Assembly: GCF_003259315.1 (NCBI RefSeq)
Contig: NZ_QLLT01000043.1
Location: 1-43,687, forward strand
Direction of reading: 5' to 3'
DNA from: Kitasatospora sp. SolWspMP-SS2h
GTDB taxonomy: Bacteria; Actinomycetota; Actinomycetes; Streptomycetales; Streptomycetaceae
DNA: 43,687 bases
Made by a program: the position numbers and the translations under genes. How positions within the stretch are numbered: position 1 is the first letter of the stretch; the number at the start of each line of letters is the position of its first letter. The notes beneath the pieces were generated by a model. It had not been told where the DNA came from, made no database searches, and was given only the letters and a program-made list of their open reading frames with translations. This document shows, piece after piece, positions 30,177-39,168 of this stretch.

Positions 30177-32996
30177 GTGGCGAAGCCGGGTGACGGCGGG
30201 GGAGAGCGCGAGGCGTCCGGCCTGCCCGCGCACGGGGCGCGGCGGCCCGGCGGCGCGGCGCTGCCCGCCCGCACCGCGGCCGGCCGGGCCGCCGCCCGGG
30301 CCCGGCTGCGCCGGGGCCGTCCCGGTCCGGGCGAGCGGCCCGCCGCCCTGCCCGGCAGCGCCCCGACGGCCGGCGCCGCGCCCCGGCCGCCCACCGAGCC
30401 GCCCGCGCCCGGCGGCGGGGCCGCCCCGGCCCGCGGCCGCCCGGCCCGGGCCTTCCCGGGCACGCCCGAGTCGCACCCGGAGGGCCGTCCCGACACCGGC
30501 CCGACCACCCTGCACCCCAGCCGCCGCACCGAGGCCGGCAGCCTGCTGGACGTGGTGCGGGTGGCCATCGTCATCCTCGACACCTCGGGCCGGGTGGTGC
30601 TGTGGAGCCCGGCCGCCGAGGAGATGCTCGGCTGGCCCAGCGAGGTGCTGGTCGGCCGCGCCGTCGACGAGCTGATCCCCGACCCGGCCCAGGTGCAGCG
30701 GACCCGCTCCGCCCTCCAGGAGACGCTGCGGCGCGGCTCCTGGAACGGCTTCACCGAGATCGCCGACCGGGACGGCCTGCCGGTCGAGGTGGAGGCCCGG
30801 CTGTCGCTGCTGGTCGACGGCGACGGCGCCCCGTACGTGCAGGCCGCGCTCACCGAGGCCGCCGCGCTGCGCGCCGTCGAGCGGGACCTCGCGGTCCGCG
30901 ACGCGCTGTTCGAGCAGTCGCCGCTGGGCATCGCGGTGCTCGACACCGAGCTGCGCTACACCGCCGTCAACCGCACCCTGGCGGAGATGAACGGCCTGCC
31001 CGCCGAGGAGCACATCGGCCGGACCACCGGCGAGACGCTGCCCGAGCGCTCCGCCGACGAGATCACCGCCGTCCAGCGCCAGGTGCTGGCCACCGGCGAG
31101 CCCGTCATCGACGTCACGCTGGCCTCCCCGTCCACCGCCCGCTCCGGCTACCGGTCGATCTCCTACAGCCGGATGACCGACCGCGCCGGCCGCGTGCTGG
31201 GCATCTCCGGCACCGTGATGGACGTGACCGAGCGCTACCGGGCGGTGGCCAAGGTCGAGGGCGCCCGGCGGCGGCTGTCGCTGCTCAACGAGTTCGGCTC
31301 CCGGGTCGGCGACCTGCTGGACGCCTCGATGATCGCCCAGGAGCTGGCCGGCGCGGTGGTCCCCCGGCTCGCCGACTACGCCGGGGTGATCCTGCTGCAG
31401 GCCGTCGCGCACGGGGACGACCTGCCCCGGCACGGGCACGACCGGCGCACCTCGCTGCTCCAGCTCGGCGTCGCCGCGGTCCAGCACAGCCCGGCGGTGG
31501 AGACCATGCTGCGGCACGGCGCCCGGATCACCTACGAGGAGGACTCGGTCTACGGCCGGGTGCTGCGCAGCGGCGTCCCCGAGATGCTCTCCGGCGGCAA
31601 CGGGCCCGAGGAGCTGTCCTTCCCCGGCGACCCCAAGGTCGAGGCCGCCCGCGAGCTGGGCGTGCACTCCCGGCTGGTGGTCCCGCTGCGGGCCCGCGGC
31701 ATCGTCATCGGCCTGCTGGTGGTCAGCCGGGCCGGCTACCGCGAGGGCTTCGACCGCGACGACCTGGCCTTCACCGTCGAGCTGGCCGACCGGGCCGGCA
31801 GCTCGCTGGACAACGCCCGGCTGTACGCCCGCGAGCGCACCGCCGCGCTCACCCTGCAGCGCACCCTGCTGCCCCAGCAGGTCCCGCAGCCGCCCGGCGT
31901 CGAGGTCGCCTACCGGTACGTGCCCGGCTCCAGCGGCACCGAGGTCGGCGGCGACTGGTTCGACGTCATCCCGCTGCCCGGCGAGCGCACCGCGCTGGTG
32001 GTCGGCGACGTGATGGGCCACGGCCTGCGGGCCGCCGCCACGATGGGGCGGCTGCGCACCGCGGTGCGGGTGCTGGCCGCCCTCGACCTGGCCCCCGAGG
32101 TGGTCCTACGGCACGTCCACGAGCTCGCCGACGACCTCGCCCAGGGCCCCGACGAGGCCCTGCTCGCCACCTGCGTCTACGCGGTCTTCGACCCCGCCCG
32201 GCGCAGCCTGACCGTCACCAAGGCCGGCCACATCCCGCCGGTCCTGGTGGTGCCCGGCGCCGGTGCCGAGCCGGCCCGCTCCGGCGGCCCGCTGCCCGGC
32301 GGCGCCGGACGGGTGCTCGACCTGCCCTCCGGCGCGCCGCTCGGCGTCGGCGGGGTGCCGTTCGAGTCCGTCGAGATGCGGATCCCGGACGGCAGCCTGC
32401 TCGCCCTGTGCACCGACGGGCTGGTGGAGTCCCGGGACAAGGACCTGGACGTGGGACTGGGGAGGTTGATCAGCGTGCTCGAACAGCCGTACGCCTCGAT
32501 CCAGCAGGCGTGCGAGGCCGTCCTCGGCACTATGGAACAGGGCCGCGAGCCCGACGACGTGGCGCTGCTGCTGGCCCGGCTCGGCCAGGGCCGGGCCGAC
32601 GCGCCCACCGCCGGCTGGACACTGCCCGCCGAACCGACCGCGGTCTCCCGGGCCCGCCGGCTGGTCCGCGGCACCCTGGCGGACTGGGGCACCGAGGAGC
32701 TCACCGACACCGCCGAACTGCTGGTCAGCGAACTCGTCACCAACGCCGTCCGCTACGCCAGCGCCCCGATCGGGGTCCGGCTCACCCTCGGCGACCTGCT
32801 CCTGGTCGAGATCTCCGACCCGCTGCCCGACCCGCCCCGGGAACGCCACGCCGGGGCCGGCGACGAGGGCGGGCGCGGCCTCGAACTGGTCCGCCGGCTC
32901 GCGCTGCGCTGGGGCACCAGGGCCGAGGGGCTGGGCAAGGTGGTCTGGTTCGAACTCGCGAATCCGGAGGTTCAGGCGCCCGATTCGATGTTGTGA
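30177..32996 (+). CDS. PAS - PAS - GAF - SpoIIE phosphatase - HATPase sensor protein, 939 aa
   Basis: Multi-domain cytoplasmic stress-signalling protein, RsbU/RsbP-like phosphatase with a built-in RsbW-like kinase domain. Residues 1-120 are disordered and Pro/Ala/Arg-rich. PAS 1 (about 122-225) begins LLDVVRVAIVILDTSGRVVL and PAS 2 (about 245-360) contains FEQSPLGIAVLDTELRYTAV. GAF is about 365-555. The SpoIIE domain (about 565-790) shows VGGDWFDVIPLPG, GDVMGHGL, TDGLVE and DDVALLLAR. HATPase_c2 follows with ELVTNAVRY and GGRGLELVRRLA. GTG at 30177 follows GGGAGG. It would act on an anti-sigma antagonist. A close paralogue lies 102 bp downstream. Confidence 0.92.
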   Translation: MAKPGDGGGEREASGLPAHGARRPGGAALPARTAAGRAAARARLRRGRPGPGERPAALPGSAPTAGAAPRPPTEPPAPGGGAAPARGRPARAFPGTPESHPEGRPDTGPTTLHPSRRTEAGSLLDVVRVAIVILDTSGRVVLWSPAAEEMLGWPSEVLVGRAVDELIPDPAQVQRTRSALQETLRRGSWNGFTEIADRDGLPVEVEARLSLLVDGDGAPYVQAALTEAAALRAVERDLAVRDALFEQSPLGIAVLDTELRYTAVNRTLAEMNGLPAEEHIGRTTGETLPERSADEITAVQRQVLATGEPVIDVTLASPSTARSGYRSISYSRMTDRAGRVLGISGTVMDVTERYRAVAKVEGARRRLSLLNEFGSRVGDLLDASMIAQELAGAVVPRLADYAGVILLQAVAHGDDLPRHGHDRRTSLLQLGVAAVQHSPAVETMLRHGARITYEEDSVYGRVLRSGVPEMLSGGNGPEELSFPGDPKVEAARELGVHSRLVVPLRARGIVIGLLVVSRAGYREGFDRDDLAFTVELADRAGSSLDNARLYARERTAALTLQRTLLPQQVPQPPGVEVAYRYVPGSSGTEVGGDWFDVIPLPGERTALVVGDVMGHGLRAAATMGRLRTAVRVLAALDLAPEVVLRHVHELADDLAQGPDEALLATCVYAVFDPARRSLTVTKAGHIPPVLVVPGAGAEPARSGGPLPGGAGRVLDLPSGAPLGVGGVPFESVEMRIPDGSLLALCTDGLVESRDKDLDVGLGRLISVLEQPYASIQQACEAVLGTMEQGREPDDVALLLARLGQGRADAPTAGWTLPAEPTAVSRARRLVRGTLADWGTEELTDTAELLVSELVTNAVRYASAPIGVRLTLGDLLLVEISDPLPDPPRERHAGAGDEGGRGLELVRRLALRWGTRAEGLGKVVWFELANPEVQAPDSML

Positions 32997-33030
32997 CGTG
33001 GAAGGGTGTGTGCGCCCGCGCCCGGATGAT

Positions 33031-33055
33031 GAATACTCGGACATCGAATACTCGG
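33031..33055 (+). repeat. Direct repeat GAATACTCGG x2 between the two PAS/SpoIIE genes
   Basis: Exact 10-bp copies at 33031-33040 and 33046-33055, start-to-start spacing 15 bp, in the 102-bp gap. They may be a regulator-binding site for the downstream gene; no defined -10 is seen beside them. Confidence 0.6.
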
Positions 33056-33098
33056 TCTTCTCGACACCGGATGGGCGCGGGTTGGAGGGGTCGGTCCG

Positions 33099-35615
33099 TT
33101 GAACAGCTTCCCGGCACGGAACGTGACGCACGGCAGGAGCGGCCATGCCGCGGTGCCGGAGCAGCCGGGTGCCCCGACGACCCCCGCTCCGCTGCCGCTC
33201 GGCTGGGGACAGGGCGGCTCGGGCACCATCTACGACTACATCCGGGTCGCGACCTTCGCGATCGGGGCCGACGGGCGGATCGCGCAGTGGAGCGACCGGG
33301 CCGCCGAGTTCTTCGGCGTCCCCGCCGCGGAGGCGGTCGGCGCCGACCCGATCACCGCGTTCATCCCGCGCGAGCTGTGGCAGCGCGGGCGGGCCCGGCT
33401 GGAGCGCATCCTGTCCGGCGAGGAGTGGGTCGGCACCGCCCCCTACCGGGACCAGTCCGGCGCCGAGAGCCTCGCCGAGGTCTACGCGATGCCCGCCAGC
33501 GCCGACGGCTCGGCCACCTGCCTGGCCGTCGACCTGGGCCGGCTGCGCGCCATCGAGACCGACCTGGCCGCCTCCGAGGCGGTCATCGGCCAGACCCCCA
33601 CCGGCTTCTTCCTGTTCGACACCGACCTCAAGCTCCAGCGGGTCAACGCCGCGTTCGCGGCCGGCGTCGGCCGCAGCCCCGCCGCACTCCAGGGCCTCGC
33701 CCCCGGCGACGTGTTCCGCCCCTCCGACGCGGACCGGCTGCTGCTCGCCCTGCGCAAGGTGCTCACCGGCCAGGAGCCCGTCCTCGACCTGCGGCTCTCC
33801 GGCCCGGTCCGGGCCGCCCGCCCCAGCGCCGGCCGCGACGAGGACCAGCGCACCTGGGCCGTCTCGCTGTACCGGCTCACCGCCGCCGGCGGCCGCCCGA
33901 TCGGCGTGGCCGGCCAGGTCCAGGACGTCACCAGCCGGCACATCGCCGAGCGCGAGGCGGCCGGCGTGCGCCGCAGCCTCGCCCTGCTGAACGAGGCGTC
34001 CACCCACATCGGCTCCACCCTCGACCTGGAGACCACCGCCAAGGAACTGCTCGACGTGATCGTCCCGCAGTTCTGCGACGTCGCCACCGTCGACCTGTAC
34101 ACCGCGCTGCTCACCGGCGACGCCGCCCCGCTCACCGCCAACCCGGAGAGCGGCGAACTGCGCCGGGTCGCCGTCTCCAGCGTGGTCGGCAACGCCCCCT
34201 CGGTGCTCGGCACCGAGCGCGGCGGCGTCCGGGTCGCCGAGGCCGGCGGCACGCTCTGCTACCCGCCGCGCTCCCCGCACGCCCGCGCCCTGCGCACCGG
34301 CCGCAGCGTCGTCCCGCAGCCCGGGCCCGACCCGCTGCTGCGTTCCACCCTGGTGGTGCCGCTGGTCGCCCGCGACCAGGTGCTCGGGCTGGTCCAGCTC
34401 TCCCGGGCGATCGGCAGCGAGCCGTTCGACGCCCGCGAGGTGGCGATCGCCGAGGAGCTCGTCGCCCGCGCCGCCGTCTGCGTCGACAACGCCCGGCTCT
34501 ACCGCCGCGAGCACGAGCGCGCGCTGATCCTCCAGCGCAGCCTGCTGCCCCCCGGCAACCCGGCCGCCTCCGGCCTGGAGATCGCCCGCCGCTACCTGCC
34601 CAGCAACAACAACACCGAGGTCGGCGGCGACTGGTTCGACGTCATCCCGCTGCCCGGCAGCCGCACCGCCCTGGTGATCGGCGACGTGATGGGCCGCGGC
34701 CTGCGCGCCGCCGTCGCGATGGGCCAACTGCGCACCGCCGTACGCACCCTGGCCATGCTCGACCTCGACCCCGAAGAGGTGCTCTCCGCCCTCGACGAGA
34801 TCGCCCGCGGCCTGGGCAACGACGAGGACCCGGACCGCTCCAGCGCCGAGGTCTACCTCGCCACCTGCGTCTACGCGGTCTACGACGCCGTCAAGCAGCG
34901 CTGCACCTTCGCCAACGCCGGCCACCTCCCGCCGGTGCTGCTGGCCCCCGGCCAGGGCGCCCGGACCATCACCGTGCCGCCCGGCCTGCCGCTCGGCGTC
35001 GGCGGCGAACCGTTCGAGGAGGTCACCGTCGACCTGCCGGAGGGCGCCGTGCTGGCCCTCTACACCGACGGCCTGGTCGAGTCCCGCAAGCACCAGCTCG
35101 ACGAGGGCATCGACGCGTTCCGGGCCGCCCTCGAGGGCGGCTCCGACCGGATCGAGGAACTCTGCGACCAGGTGCTGGAGGAGCTCAACCCGCACCACGG
35201 CGAGGACGACATCGCCCTGCTGATGGCCAAGGTCAAGGGCCTGCCCAAGGGCTCGGTCGGCGACTGGCGGTTCCCCTCCGAGCCGACCTCGGTCGCCAAG
35301 GCCCGCGAGGCCGCCTGCGGCTGGCTGCTGGAGCGCGGCCTGGACGAACTGGTCGACACCTGCGAGCTGCTGGTCAGCGAGCTGGTCACCAACGCGCTGC
35401 GGCACGGCCGCGGCGAGATCCGGCTGCGGCTGCTGCGCGACAGGACCATGGCCTGCGAGGTCTGGGACGACGCCTACGCCCAGCCCCGCCAGCGCCGCGC
35501 CCAGGAGACCGACGAGGGCGGCCGCGGCCTCCAGCTGGTCTCCCTGCTGGCCGAGCGCTGGGGTAGCCGCCGCACCCCCAAGGGCAAGATCGTCTGGTTC
35601 GAGCTGGCGCTCTAG
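33099..35615 (+). CDS. PAS - PAS - GAF - SpoIIE phosphatase - HATPase sensor protein, 838 aa
   Basis: Paralogue of the preceding protein with the same order but no long disordered N-terminus. PAS 1 is about 40-140 (IRVATFAIGADGRIAQWSDR), PAS 2 about 160-280 (IGQTPTGFFLFDTDLKLQRV). GAF is about 290-475. SpoIIE shows VGGDWFDVIPLPG, GDVMGRGLRAAVAM, TDGLVE and EDDIALLMAK. HATPase_c2 shows SELVTNALRHG and GGRGLQLVSLLAERW. I chose the TTG at 33099 because GGAGGGG ends about 8 nt upstream; a GTG at 33123 is the alternative. It ends with the stop codon inside a 27-bp hairpin. Confidence 0.9.
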   Translation: MNSFPARNVTHGRSGHAAVPEQPGAPTTPAPLPLGWGQGGSGTIYDYIRVATFAIGADGRIAQWSDRAAEFFGVPAAEAVGADPITAFIPRELWQRGRARLERILSGEEWVGTAPYRDQSGAESLAEVYAMPASADGSATCLAVDLGRLRAIETDLAASEAVIGQTPTGFFLFDTDLKLQRVNAAFAAGVGRSPAALQGLAPGDVFRPSDADRLLLALRKVLTGQEPVLDLRLSGPVRAARPSAGRDEDQRTWAVSLYRLTAAGGRPIGVAGQVQDVTSRHIAEREAAGVRRSLALLNEASTHIGSTLDLETTAKELLDVIVPQFCDVATVDLYTALLTGDAAPLTANPESGELRRVAVSSVVGNAPSVLGTERGGVRVAEAGGTLCYPPRSPHARALRTGRSVVPQPGPDPLLRSTLVVPLVARDQVLGLVQLSRAIGSEPFDAREVAIAEELVARAAVCVDNARLYRREHERALILQRSLLPPGNPAASGLEIARRYLPSNNNTEVGGDWFDVIPLPGSRTALVIGDVMGRGLRAAVAMGQLRTAVRTLAMLDLDPEEVLSALDEIARGLGNDEDPDRSSAEVYLATCVYAVYDAVKQRCTFANAGHLPPVLLAPGQGARTITVPPGLPLGVGGEPFEEVTVDLPEGAVLALYTDGLVESRKHQLDEGIDAFRAALEGGSDRIEELCDQVLEELNPHHGEDDIALLMAKVKGLPKGSVGDWRFPSEPTSVAKAREAACGWLLERGLDELVDTCELLVSELVTNALRHGRGEIRLRLLRDRTMACEVWDDAYAQPRQRRAQETDEGGRGLQLVSLLAERWGSRRTPKGKIVWFELAL

Positions 35616-35673
35616 GCTCGGTCCGGCCGATCCGGCCGGACCGGGTCCGGCCGGATCGGCCGGACCGAGCCTA
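35613..35673. terminator. Exceptionally long hairpin terminator (27-bp stem)
   Basis: Arms 35613-35639 and 35647-35673 are perfect complements with a 7-nt loop (ACCGGGT). The left arm starts with the TAG stop of the 838-aa protein. It lies between this gene and the convergent membrane/TPR gene and can terminate both. Confidence 0.9.
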
Positions 35674-35718
35674 GTCGAGGACGTCGGCCGGACCGGGCCT
35701 AGTCGAGGACGACGGCCG
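35671..35718. repeat. Imperfect 28-bp tandem duplication covering the 3' end of the membrane/TPR gene
   Basis: CTAGTCGAGGACGTCGGCCG (from 35671) and CTAGTCGAGGACGACGGCCG (from 35699) differ at one base in twenty. The second copy contains the stop and last codons of the convergent gene; the first is a non-coding echo just downstream. Confidence 0.75.
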
Positions 35719-36814
35719 CGGCCCGGCCCTCCACCAGGGCGATCCGGGCCAGGCCGGGCAGCAGCTTCCCGGCCCGGGCCAGCGCCTCCCGGGCCTCGTC
35801 GTCACGGCGGACGGCGAACAGCGCGGCGGCCCGCGAGCACAGGGCGTTGGCCGTGACCACGGTGTCGGCCGTCAGCCGCGGGCCCAGCGCGGACGCCTTC
35901 AGCGCCTCCTGCCGCTCGCCGCGCAGCCGCAGCACGTCGGCCCGGACCAGGGCGGCCTGCGGGCGGCCGCCGAGCACGTCGAGTTCGGCCGCCAGTCGCG
36001 GCAGGTACTCGGTCGGGGGGAGCAGCCCGGCCTCCGCCGCGCACACCAGCACCCGGGCGCGCAGCAGCGCCGTCGCCACGTCGGCACCGGGCAGCGGGCC
36101 GGGGGTCAGCTGCTCGGCGTCCGCCAGGGCCCGCTGCCACTGGCCCCGGACGAGCCGCACCTGGATCCGGAGCGCGGTGCCGGACCGTCCGGCCGGCTCC
36201 CCGGCGGCGGCCAGCAGCGCGGCGGCCTCGTCGATCCGGCCGTCGTCCAGGGCCCGGTGGGCGGCCGCCTCGGCGGGCGTCAGGTGGATGTCGGCCAGCG
36301 CGGCCGCGGAGGCGGTGGGCAGCCGGAACACCGTCCAGCCCGCACCCCCGGCGGTGCCCGCGGTGACCACCAGCTCCAGCAGCGGCATCGCCGCCAGCAC
36401 GATGCCGAACGGCCGCCAGCCGACGGGCGCGGACGCCAGCAGGACCCCGCCGAGCAGCACCGGTGCGGCGTACGCGGCGGTCGCCACCGCCCAGGTCCGG
36501 CTCCGGGGCACGCGGAGCCGCTGGTACATGCCGTGGAACAGCGGCAGCGGCAGGGCCCGCACCACCAGTCGGCGCGAGCCGAGCGGGACGGCGAACAGCG
36601 GTGGGCCGCTGCCGAGGCCGTAGGACAGCGCCCGGAACCCGCCCAGCGGGCCGAGCAGCGCCAGCAGCAGCTGGGTGAGGTCGACTGCGGCGAAGATGCC
36701 GCCCAGCAGGCCGAGCAGTTGCACGCCGATGTTCTGGTGGGGGGCGCTGTGCAGGGCGAACTGGCTGCCGACGGCCACCGCCACGACGAACAGGACGCGG
36801 ATGCTTCTCTTCAC
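35699..36814 (-). CDS. Membrane protein with C-terminal TPR-like region, 371 aa
   Basis: I do not recognise the family. The N-terminal half has about four or five hydrophobic segments (IRVLFVVAVAVGSQFALH, IGVQLLGLLGGIFAAVDLTQ, TWAVATAAYAAPVLLGGVLL, FGIVLAAMPLLELVVTAGTA). The C-terminal half (about 205-371) is helical and Ala/Leu-rich with TPR-like periodicity (AHRALDDGRIDEAAALLAAA, ARAGKLLPGLARIALVEGRA), presumably cytoplasmic. GTG at 36814 (VKRSIRVLF) starts a normal inside-positive N-terminus; the frame extends to 36943 but with hydrophilic non-conserved-looking residues. Divergent from typA. Confidence 0.7.
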   Translation of the reverse strand: MKRSIRVLFVVAVAVGSQFALHSAPHQNIGVQLLGLLGGIFAAVDLTQLLLALLGPLGGFRALSYGLGSGPPLFAVPLGSRRLVVRALPLPLFHGMYQRLRVPRSRTWAVATAAYAAPVLLGGVLLASAPVGWRPFGIVLAAMPLLELVVTAGTAGGAGWTVFRLPTASAAALADIHLTPAEAAAHRALDDGRIDEAAALLAAAGEPAGRSGTALRIQVRLVRGQWQRALADAEQLTPGPLPGADVATALLRARVLVCAAEAGLLPPTEYLPRLAAELDVLGGRPQAALVRADVLRLRGERQEALKASALGPRLTADTVVTANALCSRAAALFAVRRDDEAREALARAGKLLPGLARIALVEGRAAAVVLD

Positions 36815-36919
36815 CGCCGTACTGTCCCGTGTCTTGGTGCGTACCGGAAGCAGTGATACCCAGTTGTGATCTCCGCCGCCCCGCGACCGCCCGTTTCGGC
36901 TCCATTGGGCCCTTCCCCG

Positions 36920-36925
36920 TACGAT
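36920..36925 (+). promoter_or_regulatory. -10 hexamer TACGAT upstream of typA
   Basis: TACGAT at 36920-36925 lies about 100 bp before the typA start, in the divergent spacer. TTCGGC (36895-36900), 19 bp upstream, is a weak -35. Confidence 0.4.
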
Positions 36926-37025
36926 GGGAAGAAGCCGAGGCATGTGCCGTGCCCGGTGGGTGGACCGGTGAATGCTGACGCGGGCCGGGCACCGTGACCC
37001 ACGATTCCGGGAGAATCAGCGCCGC

Positions 37026-38930
37026 ATGCCCACGCGCAACGACATCCGAAACGTCGCCATCGTCGCCCACGTCGACCACGGCAAGACCACCCTGGTCGAC
37101 GCCATGCTGAAGCAGGCCGGCGCCTTCGCCGCCCACCAGCAGCTCGACGACCGGATGATGGACTCGAACGACCTGGAGCGCGAGAAGGGCATCACCATTC
37201 TCGCGAAGAACACCGCGGTCAAGTACCACCCCAAGGACGGTGGCGCGCCGATCACCATCAACATCATCGACACCCCCGGCCACGCCGACTTCGGCGGTGA
37301 GGTCGAGCGCGGCCTGTCGATGGTGGACGCGGTCGTCCTGCTGGTCGACGCCTCCGAGGGCCCGCTGCCGCAGACCCGCTTCGTGCTGCGCAAGGCGCTC
37401 ACGGCCCGGCTGCCCGTCATCCTGTGCATCAACAAGACCGACCGTCCGGACGCCCGGATCGACGAGGTCATCAACGAGACCTACGACCTGTTCCTCGACC
37501 TGGACGCGGACGAGGACCAGATCGAGTTCCCGATCGTCTACGCCTGTGCCCGTGACGGCGTGGCCTCGCTGACCAAGCCGGAGAACGGCACGGTGCCGGC
37601 CGACTCCGACAGCCTGGAGCCGTTCTTCTCCACCATCCTGGAGCACGTCCCGGCCCCGGTCTACGACGAGGACGCCCCGCTGCAGGCGCACGTCACCAAC
37701 CTGGACGCCGACAACTTCCTGGGCCGCATCGCGCTGCTCCGGGTCGAGCAGGGCGAGCTGCGCAAGGGCCAGACGGTGGCCTGGATCAAGCGCGACGGCT
37801 CGATCCAGAACGTCCGGATCTCCGAGCTGCTGATGACCGAGGCGCTCACCCGCAAGCCCGCCGAGAAGGCCGGCCCCGGCGACATCTGCGCCGTCGCGGG
37901 CATCTCCGAGATCATGATCGGCGAGACCCTCGCGGACACCGAGAACCCGATCGCGCTGCCGCTGATCACCGTCGACGAGCCGGCGATCTCGATGACCATC
38001 GGCACCAACACCTCGCCGCTGGTCGGCAAGGGCGGCTCCGGCAAGGGCGCGGACGCCAAGTCCGCCGGCAAGGTGGACCGCAAGGTGACGGCCCGCCAGG
38101 TGAAGGACCGCCTGGAGCGCGAGCTGATCGGCAACGTGTCGCTGCGCGTGCTGGAGACCGAGCGCCCGGACGCCTGGGAGGTGCAGGGCCGCGGCGAGCT
38201 GGCGCTGGCCATCCTGATCGAGACCATGCGCCGCGAGGGCTTCGAGCTGACCGTCGGCAAGCCGCAGGTGGTCACCCGCGAGGTCAACGGCAAGACCCAC
38301 GAGCCGGTCGAGCGCCTCACCGTGGACGTTCCCGAGGAGCACATGGGCGCCGTCACGCAGCTCATGGGCATCCGCAAGGGCCGGATGGACAACATGTCCA
38401 ACCACGGTTCGGGCTGGGTCCGGATGGAGTTCGTGGTGCCGTCCCGCGGCCTGATCGGATTCCGGACGGAGTTCCTGACCAACACCCGCGGCACCGGCAT
38501 CGCGCACTCGATCCACGAGGGCTACGAGCCGTGGTTCGGCCAGCTGACGACCCGCAACAACGGCTCCCTGGTCGCCGACCGCTCCGGCGTGGTCACCGCC
38601 TTCGCGATGACCAACCTGCAGGAGCGCGGCGTGCTGTTCACCGACCCCGGCACCGAGGTGTACGAGGGCATGATCGTCGGCGAGAACTCGCGCGCCGACG
38701 ACATGGACGTGAACATCACCAAGGAGAAGAAGCTCACCAACATGCGTTCCTCGAACGCCGACGTGGCGGAGTCCATCGTGCCGCCGCGCAAGCTCTCGCT
38801 GGAGCAGTCGCTGGAGTTCTGCCGCGAGGACGAGTGCATCGAGGTGACCCCGGAGACCGTGCGCATCCGCAAGGTCGTCCTGGACGCCAAGGAGCGCGGC
38901 CGCACCGCCTCGCGCGCCAAGAAGGGCTGA
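37026..38930 (+). CDS. typA: Ribosome-associated GTPase TypA/BipA, 634 aa
   Basis: Translation-factor GTPase of the EF-G group acting on ribosome assembly and stress adaptation. G1 AHVDHGKTT at 14-22, switch II as IDTPGHADFGGEVERGLSMV, G4 INKTDRPDARIDEV. Domain II and III segments (GRIALLRVEQGELRKGQTVA; WEVQGRGELALAILIETMRR) follow. The BipA-specific C-terminal domain is present (GSGWVRMEFVVPSRGLIGFR, then RSSNADVAESIVPPRKLSLE). ATG at 37026 matches the family start (MPTRNDIRNVAIVAHVDHG). Confidence 0.97.
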   Translation: MPTRNDIRNVAIVAHVDHGKTTLVDAMLKQAGAFAAHQQLDDRMMDSNDLEREKGITILAKNTAVKYHPKDGGAPITINIIDTPGHADFGGEVERGLSMVDAVVLLVDASEGPLPQTRFVLRKALTARLPVILCINKTDRPDARIDEVINETYDLFLDLDADEDQIEFPIVYACARDGVASLTKPENGTVPADSDSLEPFFSTILEHVPAPVYDEDAPLQAHVTNLDADNFLGRIALLRVEQGELRKGQTVAWIKRDGSIQNVRISELLMTEALTRKPAEKAGPGDICAVAGISEIMIGETLADTENPIALPLITVDEPAISMTIGTNTSPLVGKGGSGKGADAKSAGKVDRKVTARQVKDRLERELIGNVSLRVLETERPDAWEVQGRGELALAILIETMRREGFELTVGKPQVVTREVNGKTHEPVERLTVDVPEEHMGAVTQLMGIRKGRMDNMSNHGSGWVRMEFVVPSRGLIGFRTEFLTNTRGTGIAHSIHEGYEPWFGQLTTRNNGSLVADRSGVVTAFAMTNLQERGVLFTDPGTEVYEGMIVGENSRADDMDVNITKEKKLTNMRSSNADVAESIVPPRKLSLEQSLEFCREDECIEVTPETVRIRKVVLDAKERGRTASRAKKG

Positions 38931-38956
38931 CCCCGCCCGGCTCCACCCCGTTCGGC

Positions 38957-38992
38957 CGACCGGCCGGCGTCCTCGCGGACGTCGGCCGGTCG
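38957..38992. terminator. Terminator after typA
   Basis: A 16-bp stem with one G.U pair, arms 38957-38972 and 38977-38992, loop TCGC, followed by CGTTTTCC. It is placed 27 bp after the stop. Confidence 0.88.
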
Positions 38993-39141
38993 CGTTTTCC
39001 GTGACGTTCCGTCACCGGACCCCAGACGCGGATCGTTCGTTAATCGGACGTCACGGATCGTCATCCGAGACAACTGTCCGTTTCGCCCGTGTCTGGGTAT
39101 GTCTGCAATGTCCGTTTTCCGGGATTCATCCGGCGTTCATG

Positions 39142-39168
39142 TGACCAAATTGAAATCCGTATTGGTCA
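39142..39168. promoter_or_regulatory. Inverted repeat TGACCAA-N13-TTGGTCA upstream of the peptide transporter operon
   Basis: Perfect 7-bp arms at 39142-39148 and 39162-39168, 118 bp before the binding-protein start, in AT-rich DNA. Spacing (20 bp centre to centre) puts both arms on the same DNA face, as for a dimeric regulator. A -35-like TTGAAA lies between the arms. Confidence 0.5.

Noticed and set aside
32106..35405. 1099-aa minus-strand frame
   Set aside because: Antisense shadow with a repetitive Gly/Ala/Val/Asp/Gln composition and no start signal.
30602..35566. 1654-aa plus-strand frame spanning both PAS/SpoIIE genes
   Set aside because: Arg/Ala/Gly/Pro-rich out-of-frame translation of high-GC DNA; the true frames encode recognisable domains over the same bases.
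39001..39015. GTGAC-GTTCC-GTCAC as a terminator or riboswitch stem
   Set aside because: Only a 5-bp stem, and the strong typA terminator already lies just upstream; no riboswitch fold could be supported.
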